Shown: positions 1 through 6,184, numbered from the stretch's first letter. The stretch is 17,140 nucleotides of DNA from JACQXX01 sp964639175 (GCA_964639175.1 CAZXCE010000107.1:1-17140), one strand, 5' to 3'. Numbers and translations are program-made. Notes: a model not told the origin generated them from the letters alone.

Positions 1-2
1 GC

Positions 3-1052
3 CTCTGGGCACTTGGGATAGTGGCCCTGGTCTGGGGCACCTATCGCGTGATTCACTCCCCGGCTTTTACGCTCGCTCAAATTACAATTCAGGGCCAAAA
101 CCGACAATCCACACGCGATATTGAGCGGCTCGTTCAGCAAACGGCGCCAGGCAGCCTGCTCACGGCATCACTGACTGAAATTGAGCAAAATGTCGAAAGC
201 CTTCCCTGGATACATCATGCTCAGGTTACTCGAATTCTTCCCAACCAGGTACACATCCAGGTCGAAGAACGAAAACCACTCCTCCTGGTACAAGGCGACC
301 AGGGAAATCTGGTGTGGATTGATGAAGAAGGGATCCCGCTGGAAATGTATGCTCCAGGCAAAGATCAAAACCCGCCGCCCATCGTGATTGGACTCGTGGC
401 CGGCAATAGCGAACAAAGTCTGCGGGAAAACCTTGAACGCATTGCGGTGTATAAAAAGCTGATCTGGTCACTCGACAGCGGTACCCCACAATTCTCTTCC
501 AAACTGGAAAGTATCAACTTGAGTCGCCTCGAAGATATCGTGGTACAACTCAGTGACAACCCGATTGTAATTCATTTGGGACAGGAAGAATTTCGGGACC
601 GACTGGTCCGCGCCATGGAAGTCCTCGATATGGTTCAACGCCGTGATGCCCAGGCGCTTGAGAAGTATCAGATTCGGGATACTGGTTTTTTAAAGTACGC
701 CGATCAAATCAATTCCATCACGGCAGTCAATTCGGCTCAGATTTCACTTGGGTTTCGAACCGATGCTGGCGATTCAGCCGAGAAATCAGTTAACACCAGT
801 GAGAGTGCTTCCAAATCAAAAAACGAAGCACCGACCAAACCGGCAGCCAGTCACTTAACCTCGCCGGAGCCAGTGAAACCCGCGAAAAAAGAACCAGCGA
901 AACCAGACGCAAAAGACACGAAAAAAGAAACCAAAAAAGAAGTCAAAAAAGAGACCAAAAAAGTACCGTCACCGTCGTCAGTTGCTGCGGCCAAGTCTGC
1001 CAGGAAACCAGCGTCCAGCACAGCAGCTACCAATAGTAAGAAAGGGAACTAA
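3..1052 (+). CDS. ftsQ: Cell division protein FtsQ, 5'-truncated by window edge
   Basis: The reading frame is open from the window edge. The first in-window codons encode a hydrophobic stretch (LWALGIVALVWGTY) that is the end of the single N-terminal membrane segment, so the true start lies upstream and the GTG at 21 is internal. After the membrane segment comes a POTRA-like domain (FTLAQITIQGQNRQ, then LPWIHHAQVTRILPNQVHIQVEERKP), followed by the FtsQ beta domain with 'LVWIDEEGIPLEM'. FtsQ is a bitopic protein that links cytoplasmic FtsA/FtsZ to periplasmic septum synthesis. The last about 90 residues are an unusual low-complexity Lys/Ala/Pro tail with KKETKKEVKKETKK-type repeats, predicted to lie outside the membrane. 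The stop codon is 6 bp before ftsA, consistent with an operon. The family assignment is confident; the function of the tail is unknown. Confidence 0.9.
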   Translation, partial: LWALGIVALVWGTYRVIHSPAFTLAQITIQGQNRQSTRDIERLVQQTAPGSLLTASLTEIEQNVESLPWIHHAQVTRILPNQVHIQVEERKPLLLVQGDQGNLVWIDEEGIPLEMYAPGKDQNPPPIVIGLVAGNSEQSLRENLERIAVYKKLIWSLDSGTPQFSSKLESINLSRLEDIVVQLSDNPIVIHLGQEEFRDRLVRAMEVLDMVQRRDAQALEKYQIRDTGFLKYADQINSITAVNSAQISLGFRTDAGDSAEKSVNTSESASKSKNEAPTKPAASHLTSPEPVKPAKKEPAKPDAKDTKKETKKEVKKETKKVPSPSSVAAAKSARKPASSTAATNSKKGN

Positions 1053-1058
1053 GACGCT

Positions 1059-2312
1059 ATGCCGAAACCCAATCATCCCCTGGTTGGACTCGATATTGGA
1101 AATACCCGAGTACGGGTGCTGATCGCGGCCTGGAATCCAGACAAAGATCGGCTCGATGTGCTCGGTGCGAGCAGTGTGGCTTCAAAGGGGGTTCGCAAAG
1201 GCGTAATTGTCAACATTGAATCAGCGGAGGAGTGTATCCGTCAGGCGCTCACCGAAGCTGAACATATGGCCGGTGTGGATGCCCATCAGGTCCATGTCGG
1301 GCTTTCCGGTGCCCACGTCCGCGGCCACAATGGGCGTGGCGTGGTGGCCATTTCGCGCAAAAACCGCGAAATTACCGTCGCTGATATTCGGCGCGTCATT
1401 GATCAGGCCAGTGCGATTAACCTCCCGTCAGATCGGGAGATTGTCGAAGTACTGCCCCAGGAGTTTATTGTTGATGATCAAGACGGAATTGGCGATCCCC
1501 TCGGTATGTTGGGGATGCGCCTGGAAGTTATCGTCCATATTGTGACTTCCCCGATTACCGCCAAGCAAAATATAGTGACAAGCGTAAACCGTTCGGGTAT
1601 GATCGTTTCGGATCTCACACTTGAATCCCTAGCAGCAGCCGAGGCTACACTGAGCGAAGAAGAGCGCGAGTACGGTGTCGCTCTCATCGACATCGGTGGC
1701 GAAATCACCAGCCTGGCGATCTACCAGCGTGGAGCTGTTCGCCATACCTCAGTCATCCCGCTTGGCGGTACTCATTTCACCAATGACATTGCAGTTGGCC
1801 TCCGTGCGCCGTTCCCGGAAGCAGAGCGGATCAAGCGCCACTTTGGGTGCTCTTTTGGCCCATTGCTTGATACCTGTGAACGGGAAACTGTCCTTGAAGT
1901 GCTCAATGTCGGTGGACGGGTTTCCAAGACGCTGTCCCGGCAGTTGCTCTGCGATATGCTTCAGCCTCGCGCAGAGGAGCTCTTTTGCCAGATCCAGGAA
2001 GAAATCCATCACAGTGGATATGAACGCCAACTCTCAAGCGGGCTCGTCCTGACTGGGGGTGGGAGTTTGCTGGCTGGCGTCCCAGAAATAGCCGAACGAA
2101 TCCTGGATGTTCCCGTCCGACTCGGATCACCGCAAGGCTTCGATGGGATTGCGGATGATTTAATCAGCCCTGAATATGCCACGGTGGCGGGGCTGGTCCT
2201 GCATGCGGCTCGTCAACAGGTACTGGGGCGGACCTCGTGGAATCAAAATGGCCTTCGCCGCCACAGTGCCCGGTTAAAAAACTGGTGGCTTGAACTCAAA
2301 AACCTGTTTTAA
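1059..2312 (+). CDS. ftsA: Cell division protein FtsA
   Basis: A 417-residue actin-fold ATPase that tethers FtsZ to the inner face of the membrane and recruits later division proteins. The ATP-binding fold is visible as phosphate-1 motif GLDIGNTRVRVLIA near residues 9-22, the FtsA-specific segment VHVGLSGAHVRG, a phosphate-2 segment ALIDIGGEITSLAIY near residue 210, and the adenosine motif VLTGGGSLLAGVPEIAE near residue 335. The C-terminus (RLKNWWLELKNLF) is the expected amphipathic membrane-targeting helix. Length is typical for the family. The ATG follows the ftsQ stop by 6 bp, with AAAGGGA about 12 bases upstream as a modest ribosome binding site. It lies between ftsQ and ftsZ in the classical order. 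Confidence 0.95.
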   Translation: MPKPNHPLVGLDIGNTRVRVLIAAWNPDKDRLDVLGASSVASKGVRKGVIVNIESAEECIRQALTEAEHMAGVDAHQVHVGLSGAHVRGHNGRGVVAISRKNREITVADIRRVIDQASAINLPSDREIVEVLPQEFIVDDQDGIGDPLGMLGMRLEVIVHIVTSPITAKQNIVTSVNRSGMIVSDLTLESLAAAEATLSEEEREYGVALIDIGGEITSLAIYQRGAVRHTSVIPLGGTHFTNDIAVGLRAPFPEAERIKRHFGCSFGPLLDTCERETVLEVLNVGGRVSKTLSRQLLCDMLQPRAEELFCQIQEEIHHSGYERQLSSGLVLTGGGSLLAGVPEIAERILDVPVRLGSPQGFDGIADDLISPEYATVAGLVLHAARQQVLGRTSWNQNGLRRHSARLKNWWLELKNLF

Positions 2313-2449
2313 CAACCCCTGTTTCGCCCCTCTATCAGAGGCCAACAGACATCAGAAGTAACCCTTTTTCAAAACAATCATATAACGCGGGGCACATCCC
2401 CCATCCAGGCAGATATTTTAAGAACAAGCAGGGGAACAAGGCTCCTGTG

Positions 2450-2455
2450 AGGAGG
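2450..2455 (+). promoter_or_regulatory. Strong Shine-Dalgarno of ftsZ
   Basis: AGGAGG lies 10 bases before the ATG at 2466, a perfect match to the anti-Shine-Dalgarno core. It fixes the ftsZ start and fits the high expression expected of ftsZ. The 153-bp ftsA-ftsZ gap is long enough for a dedicated ftsZ promoter, but I could not identify a convincing -35/-10 pair in it. Confidence 0.8.
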
Positions 2456-2465
2456 CAATAATTAC

Positions 2466-3623
2466 ATGGCAGCAGACAACAATCGCACAGACAATTCACT
2501 GAAATTGGAATTCGTTGATATTCCTCCAACGAACGGGGCAAATATTAAAGTGGTTGGGGTCGGCGGTGGCGGAAGCAATGCCGTCAACCGCATGATTGAG
2601 TTTGGGATCGAAGGAATCAAATTTCTGGTCGTGAACACTGATCTCCAGGCCCTGCGCATGTCACATGCCCCGGTCAAACTCCAGGTTGGGGCCAAACTTA
2701 CCAAGGGGCTCGGGGCGGGCGCCAACCCTGAAATTGGTCGGCAGGCGGCTCTGGAAGATACCGATAAGATTATTGAAGCCCTCGAAGGCGCCGACATGGT
2801 GTTTATCACCAGCGGCATGGGTGGCGGTACGGGTACCGGCGCCGCTCCGATTGTGGCCGGGCTGGCCAGCGAACTTGGTGCCCTGACGGTCGCGGTCGTC
2901 ACCAAGCCGTTTAGTTTTGAAGGTCGCAAACGCATGCTTCAAGCTGAACGCGGACTGGCAGAACTCAAAGAATGCGTTGACACCGTTATCACAATCCCCA
3001 ATGAACGCCTGCTCCATACCGTGGACCGCAACACATCGCTGGCCGAAGCCTTTCGAACAGCGGATGATGTGCTGCGGCAGGCAGTCCAGGGTATCTCAGA
3101 CCTGATTACAGTTCCTGGGTTGATCAATCTTGATTTCGCCGACGTGAAAACCATTATGAGCGGCATGGGAATTGCCTTGATGGGGACAGGTCAGGCTCGG
3201 GGTGAAACCCGCGCCCTCGAAGCCACGCAACGAGCCATTGCCAGCCCGTTGCTCGAAGAAGCGTCTATCGAAGGGGCTCGCGGCGTGCTAGTCAATATCA
3301 CCGGCGGCAAGGATCTCACCCTGTTTGAAGTCAATGAAGCCTCATCCATCATCCGCGAAGCGGCCCACGAAGATGCCAATATCATCTTTGGGGCGGTGCT
3401 CGATGAACGCATGCAGGATGAAATGAAAATCACCGTCATCGCAACTGGCTTTGAGCAGGCGGCAGCGGCGCTCCAGCAGGATCCCCTGGCTGGACTCAAT
3501 CGGAACGTTGCCGGCTTACGCACGGGCGGACTCGGCTCGTCAATGCCACGGTCTGGCGAAGGCGGGGGCATCTCACGTGATGACCTTGATATCCCGGCCT
3601 TTATGCGGAAAAAAGCCGATTAG
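2466..3623 (+). CDS. ftsZ: Cell division protein FtsZ
   Basis: Tubulin-like GTPase that polymerises into the cytokinetic Z-ring. Of its 385 residues, the N-terminal GTPase domain shows IKVVGVGGGGSNAVNRM (residues 27-43), NTDLQAL, and the tubulin signature GGGTGTGAAPIV near residue 119. The T7-type segment NLDFADVKTIMSGMG carries the conserved acidic residue used in GTP hydrolysis between subunits. After the C-terminal domain a short linker leads to DLDIPAFMRKK, the conserved C-terminal peptide bound by FtsA and other partners. Length is normal and no catalytic residue appears to be missing. The gene is followed by a strong terminator, so it is the last gene of this division transcription unit. 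Confidence 0.97.
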   Translation: MAADNNRTDNSLKLEFVDIPPTNGANIKVVGVGGGGSNAVNRMIEFGIEGIKFLVVNTDLQALRMSHAPVKLQVGAKLTKGLGAGANPEIGRQAALEDTDKIIEALEGADMVFITSGMGGGTGTGAAPIVAGLASELGALTVAVVTKPFSFEGRKRMLQAERGLAELKECVDTVITIPNERLLHTVDRNTSLAEAFRTADDVLRQAVQGISDLITVPGLINLDFADVKTIMSGMGIALMGTGQARGETRALEATQRAIASPLLEEASIEGARGVLVNITGGKDLTLFEVNEASSIIREAAHEDANIIFGAVLDERMQDEMKITVIATGFEQAAAALQQDPLAGLNRNVAGLRTGGLGSSMPRSGEGGGISRDDLDIPAFMRKKAD

Positions 3624-3677
3624 CCTTTCACCTCTTCAACCAGTTTGATTGCCCCTCACAATATTTTGCAGTGCACA

Positions 3678-3721
3678 ACCCCGGCTGAATAACTCGCTGT
3701 TATTCCCGGGGTCGTTTTTTT
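3678..3721 (+). terminator. Rho-independent terminator after ftsZ
   Basis: The 5' arm (ACCCCGG, bulged CT, GAATAAC; 3678-3693) pairs with GTTATTCCCGGGGT (3699-3712) around the 5-base loop TCGCT. It is followed by CG and a run of seven T. This is a classical strong intrinsic terminator 54 bp after the ftsZ stop. Confidence 0.92.
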
Positions 3722-3729
3722 GGAATTGA

Positions 3730-3914
3730 GAATGAAGAATAAAGAAAAATCGGGTTCCGGGTTCCGGGTTCCGGGTTCCGGGTTCCGGGTGCCGGGTGCC
3801 GGGTTCGAAGAAAATGACCCACTCAGCTCCAAGCCCTCAACCAGGGCTGAGGGCTTGGGGCTGAAAACATCGAGATGAAGACTTGTTTTTTTTATCCTTT
3901 ATCCTTCATCCCTC
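3730..3914 (+). repeat. Dispersed heptad-repeat element A, copy 1
   Basis: From 3730 the sequence runs in phase in 7-bp units: GAATGAA, GAATAAA, GAAAAAT, then eight units from 3751 to 3806 (five CGGGTTC, two CGGGTGC, one CGGGTTC). A unique middle part with a hairpin follows, then further heptads ATCCTTT, ATCCTTC and ATCCCTC (3894-3914). A related copy lies in inverted orientation at 7701-7848. It shares the GAATGAA heptads, the GAAAAAT unit and the TGACCCACTCAGCTCCAAGC block but has only two CGGGTTC units. No coding potential is evident. This explains most of the intergenic stretch after ftsZ. Confidence 0.85.
3825..3862. repeat. Hairpin inside repeat element A
   Basis: AGCTCCAAGCCCTCA (3825-3839) pairs with TGAGGGCTTGGGGCT (3848-3862) over 15 positions with one G-T wobble and an 8-base loop. 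No adjacent T-run is present, so it is probably not a plus-strand terminator. Copy 2 of the element retains the first arm but has a diverged second arm. Confidence 0.8.
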
Positions 3915-3959
3915 CTCCTTCGATTGCCCTGAAGCCTGAGGATTTTTCAGCCCCGCCCT

Positions 3960-4001
3960 AAAAATGGAGAAGCCAGCGGTTGTAGCCTAACCGCTGGCTT
4001 C
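3960..4001 (-). terminator. Hairpin terminator of the minus-strand tRNA-like unit
   Basis: A perfect 13-bp stem (GAAGCCAGCGGTT at 3969-3981 with its complement at 3989-4001) closes a 7-base loop. Reading the minus strand, the stem is followed by TCCA and then five T (3964-3960), which gives a fair intrinsic terminator for transcription arriving from the tRNA-like RNAs and the gene at 4366-5097. On the plus strand no T-run follows. It could alternatively be a REP-like palindrome. Confidence 0.6.
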
Positions 4002-4051
4002 GGGTGTCGTGATTTCGTGTTGCTGATGGCGTTTAATCCGATTTGTGAGAT

Positions 4052-4141
4052 CTGAGTATGCCCGTTCTGCTGTTGAACTACCCTCGCATAATCAAATTTG
4101 GTATGGCGCGAGGGAGTGGATTCGCACCACCATCTGGCATA
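4052..4141 (-). ncRNA. Circularly permuted tRNA-like RNA, unit 2
   Basis: Minus strand, in order. Anticodon-stem 3' strand TATGCC (4141-4136); variable loop AGAT; T-stem GGTGG (4131-4127); T-loop TGCGAAT; CCACT (4119-4115); acceptor 3' strand CCCTCGC (4114-4108); G73 (4107); CCA (4106-4104). A 16-base linker (4103-4088) follows. Then acceptor 5' strand GCGAGGG (4087-4081), T8 A9, D-arm GTTC/GAAC with loop AACAGCA (4078-4064), G26, and anticodon-stem 5' strand GGCATA (4062-4057) running into CTCAG. The acceptor stem is 7/7 Watson-Crick and the anticodon stem 6/6, both joining halves in the reverse of normal order. The D-loop lacks the GG pair and position 55 is G rather than U, so it may be a tRNA mimic rather than a decoding tRNA. 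No anticodon can be assigned. Confidence 0.68.
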
Positions 4142-4195
4142 GGTAAAAATCGGAGGTTGATCCAGCAACCACGACGAATGCTGAGTTTGAGAGGT

Positions 4196-4342
4196 AAAAA
4201 GAAGCTTAAATCAGGCCAGCACTGAGTGTGCTTGCGTCTACCAGTTCCGCCACCCCCGTATAAGTCCGGCTTTTTCTTGAACAATTTGAATCTGGCACGG
4301 GGGGCAGGATTCGAACCTGCACGCCTTTTTGAGCTTAATTTT
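4196..4342 (-). ncRNA. Circularly permuted tRNA-like RNA, unit 1 (Leu-like D-arm)
   Basis: Minus strand, in order. Possible variable-arm 3' strand; T-arm GCAGG-TTCGAAT-CCTGC (4320-4304); acceptor 3' strand CCCCCGT (4303-4297); G73 (4296); CCA (4295-4293). A 33-base linker (4292-4260) follows. Then acceptor 5' strand ACGGGGG (4259-4253), T8 G9, and D-arm GCGGAACTGGTAGACGC (4250-4234), which is very like bacterial tRNA-Leu. A small hairpin AGCAC/GTGCT (4232-4218) with loop ACTCA follows. The acceptor stem pairs 7/7 only in the permuted arrangement. GCCT (4216-4213) and AGCTT (4206-4202) can pair with AGGC (4326-4323) and AAGCT (4336-4332) as a long variable arm, an inferred pairing. The 5-base anticodon-like loop and G73 argue against normal leucine decoding. 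It begins just after the upstream gene's stop. Confidence 0.68.
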
Positions 4343-4365
4343 GAGGTTGAGATTGTCTCTGCCGG

Positions 4366-5097
4366 CTATGATAGCAGAAAGGTGAATAATTTTTTCCCTA
4401 TTTTTTGTTCTTCCGCGTCGGCTGAATTGGCTTTTTCCCGGGCAAATTTCACGGCTTTGGCCAGTTTTTCAACGCGTTCCAGCAGCACCTTTTTACGAGG
4501 CACCGGTAAAGCACCACTGTGTTTGATCGTGTCCCAGTAGCCAACGATGACATCTTCGGTAATCAACTGGGTCTGGGCCGGATGCTCTTTGGTGGCTTCA
4601 TACAGCACAATCGCCCGCTGAACTTTCTTAGTCCGATGGGTTGGAATGGGCGTGGTTTTAAACAAGCCAGAGTTTTCGTCTTTGCTCCAGTCATCGGCTT
4701 CATCCAATTCAGGAAGCTTGTCAATAAACGTGCGTAAGTCATTAAGCTGCTTTTCCAAAAACAGCAAATAGGAAACCGGGGCATTTGGGACCAGGACCTG
4801 ACCATCCACTTCAACATCGGCTCGGGCATGGCAATTGGCAAAGTCTTTTGAAGCCGTCACGTCAAATAACTCGGTGAGGATGGAGGCAGCGCGGTCGAGC
4901 AGCGCATCAGCAATCACCTGAACTTTCTTCCGCTCTGCCGGATAATCTTCCCCTTCCTCGTCTTTCTTACGGTAGGTTTTGACAAAACCATTGAATGGCT
5001 CGGCTTTCTGAGACGATTTATGTAACTCGGTCAATTCGCTGTATACCCGGCTTTTAACACTCTTTTCAATCGCAATAACTTGATTCAGTTTTGGCAT
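4366..5097 (-). CDS. Conserved protein of unknown function (DUF7873-like)
   Basis: A 243-residue, charged, soluble-looking protein without signal peptide or membrane segment. From memory it matches a family of uncharacterised proteins of about 240 residues known in actinobacteria and elsewhere (I believe DUF7873). Recognisable blocks are KLNQVIAIEKSVKSRVY at the N-terminus, KTYRKKDEEGEDYP, the central TELFDVTASKDFANCHARAD, PVSYLLFLEKQLNDLRTFI, VGYWDTIKHSGALP near residue 187, and EKLAKAVKFAREKAN before the C-terminal IGKKLFTFLL. It appears full length. GGAG lies 11 bases before the ATG. No catalytic motif is evident and I assign no function. The stop lies 45 bases before the T-arm of tRNA-like unit 1 on the same strand, with no terminator between, so co-transcription with both tRNA-like RNAs is likely. 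A role in binding or processing them is inference only. Confidence 0.8.
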   Translation of the reverse strand: MPKLNQVIAIEKSVKSRVYSELTELHKSSQKAEPFNGFVKTYRKKDEEGEDYPAERKKVQVIADALLDRAASILTELFDVTASKDFANCHARADVEVDGQVLVPNAPVSYLLFLEKQLNDLRTFIDKLPELDEADDWSKDENSGLFKTTPIPTHRTKKVQRAIVLYEATKEHPAQTQLITEDVIVGYWDTIKHSGALPVPRKKVLLERVEKLAKAVKFAREKANSADAEEQKIGKKLFTFLLS

Positions 5098-5434
5098 AAA
5101 GTCTATCGCTCCAAAAAAGATAAATGAAGGGGCGTATCGTACGCTTTTTCAAATTCGGCGACCAGCGGAAAAATGATGACCATCAGAATAGACAGACAGG
5201 ATCCAGCACGGTCAGGTATCACCTGCAAATTCCCAAATTTCAGAACAATCGGACAGATAGATCGATTTCTAATCATTAGAATTTCTTAATTTTGGAAAGC
5301 TTTTCTTTTCTAAAATCGTGTAATATTGACTTTACAATAAATTTACTTTCTTATCATTCACTATTTTTCTCTTTAAAATCAATAGCTTATATATTTAAAT
5401 AACATTTTTATTTAAAAAATAAAAAATTAACTTA
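5098..5434. other. AT-rich divergent intergenic region
   Basis: No gene is supported here. From about 5260 to 5435 the sequence is strikingly AT-rich compared with both flanks. It contains the palindrome TCTAATCATTAGA (5268-5280) and, nearer the minus-strand gene, GCGTATCGTACGC (5132-5144; 5-bp arms, 3-base centre) about 35 bp upstream of that gene's ATG. The region must hold the minus-strand promoter, but I could not identify a convincing hexamer pair for it. The plus-strand promoter is listed separately. Confidence 0.6.
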
Positions 5435-5464
5435 TTGACAGGTAAACGACCGTTCACCTATATT
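5435..5464 (+). promoter_or_regulatory. Promoter with dyad operator for the sufR-like operon
   Basis: A consensus -35 TTGACA (5435-5440) and a -10 TATATT (5459-5464) are separated by 18 bp. The spacer is itself an inverted repeat, GGTAAACG-AC-CGTTCACC (5441-5458), with 8-bp arms matching at 7 of 8 positions. A repressor bound there would block RNA polymerase directly. The first gene downstream encodes a SufR-type regulator, so autoregulation is the natural inference. Its half-sites differ from the SufR operators I know from cyanobacteria. Confidence 0.8.
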
Positions 5465-5470
5465 CGCGGG

Positions 5471-6184
5471 GTGACTGATCTTAACTCAAACCTACTCAAA
5501 GAAAAGCGGTGTGAAATCATCAACCTGCTCAAAACGCGCGGGGCGATGACGGTTGATGCTCTGGCAGCCGAACTCCATCTGACCAAGGTCAGCATTCGGC
5601 GGCACCTCGAGCTATTGGAGAAAGACGAACTGGTCATCTACCGCACAGAGTGGCGGGAACGCGGACGTCCACACCACCTGTATTCGCTCTCTGAAAAGGG
5701 CGAAAACCTGTTTCCGAAAACCTATGATGTGCTGGCCAAAGATTTACTCTCTGCCACACAGCGGTGTTTTGGAGAACGGGGCGTTCTCAAAGTCCTCAGC
5801 ACCCGGGCCGAGGATATGGTGGCGGCAATGTTGCCTCAACTTGAAGGACTGATGTTTGAAGCACGAGTCGAAAAGCTAGCCAAAATCCTTTTGGAGCGCG
5901 GCTATCTGGCTGAATGTCAGCCACTTCCAGATGGCTCATACTTACTGGTTGAACGCAATTGCCCAACTATTAGCATTGCCTACGAGTTTTCGCAAATTTG
6001 CCACCAGGAAAAACGGCTCTATGCCGAACTGCTTGGTTGTGAAGTCATTCGCGAACAACGTATTGCCGGGGGTGATCAGGTATGCGCGTATCGCATCCTG
6101 AAACCCCATTCACCTCAATCAACACTGGAGACTGAATCTTCATTGGGCGCCTCGGCCCTCAATGGATTCAAGCAATCATCGTGA
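5471..6184 (+). CDS. SufR-like Fe-S-sensing transcriptional regulator
   Basis: The N-terminal winged helix-turn-helix spans IINLLKTRGAMTVDALAAEL and HLTKVSIRRHLELLEKDELV, followed by the wing RGRPHHLYSLSEKGENLF typical of SufR/DeoR-like regulators. The C-terminal part carries four cysteines in a SufR-like arrangement (NCP, ICHQE, LGCEV, QVCAYRI), which in the family ligate an Fe-S cluster that controls DNA binding. I take GTG 5471 as the start (237 aa). An in-frame TTG at 5435 coincides with the -35 hexamer, so it cannot be transcribed from that promoter. GTG 5471 lies about 7 bases after the -10, so the mRNA may be leaderless. The 3' end overlaps the next start by 4 bp (GTGA), implying translational coupling to the Fe-S carrier gene. 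Confidence 0.8.
   Translation: MTDLNSNLLKEKRCEIINLLKTRGAMTVDALAAELHLTKVSIRRHLELLEKDELVIYRTEWRERGRPHHLYSLSEKGENLFPKTYDVLAKDLLSATQRCFGERGVLKVLSTRAEDMVAAMLPQLEGLMFEARVEKLAKILLERGYLAECQPLPDGSYLLVERNCPTISIAYEFSQICHQEKRLYAELLGCEVIREQRIAGGDQVCAYRILKPHSPQSTLETESSLGASALNGFKQSS

Noticed and set aside
3751..3806. CRISPR array
   Set aside because: The units are 7-bp direct tandem repeats without spacers, and no cas genes are present.
4104..4259. One ordinary tRNA-Leu gene on the minus strand with an insertion or intron
   Set aside because: Joining the 5' half at 4259 with the 3' half at 4104 gives an acceptor stem with an A-C mismatch and a G-U wobble, and leaves an unmatched 3' half upstream and an unmatched 5' half downstream. 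The permuted pairing explains all four halves with perfect stems.
3947..4284. Open frames on the minus strand over the tRNA-like region
   Set aside because: They overlap the structured RNA segments and the hairpin at 3969-4001, and lack Shine-Dalgarno sites or recognisable protein features.
4052..4342. Permuted tmRNA
   Set aside because: Both units have canonical-looking tRNA D-arms, there is no tag-peptide reading frame, and no tmRNA-like acceptor sequence is seen.
5435..5470. TTG 5435 as start of the SufR-like protein
   Set aside because: The TTG is part of the -35 hexamer and the added residues are encoded by the operator and -10 region.
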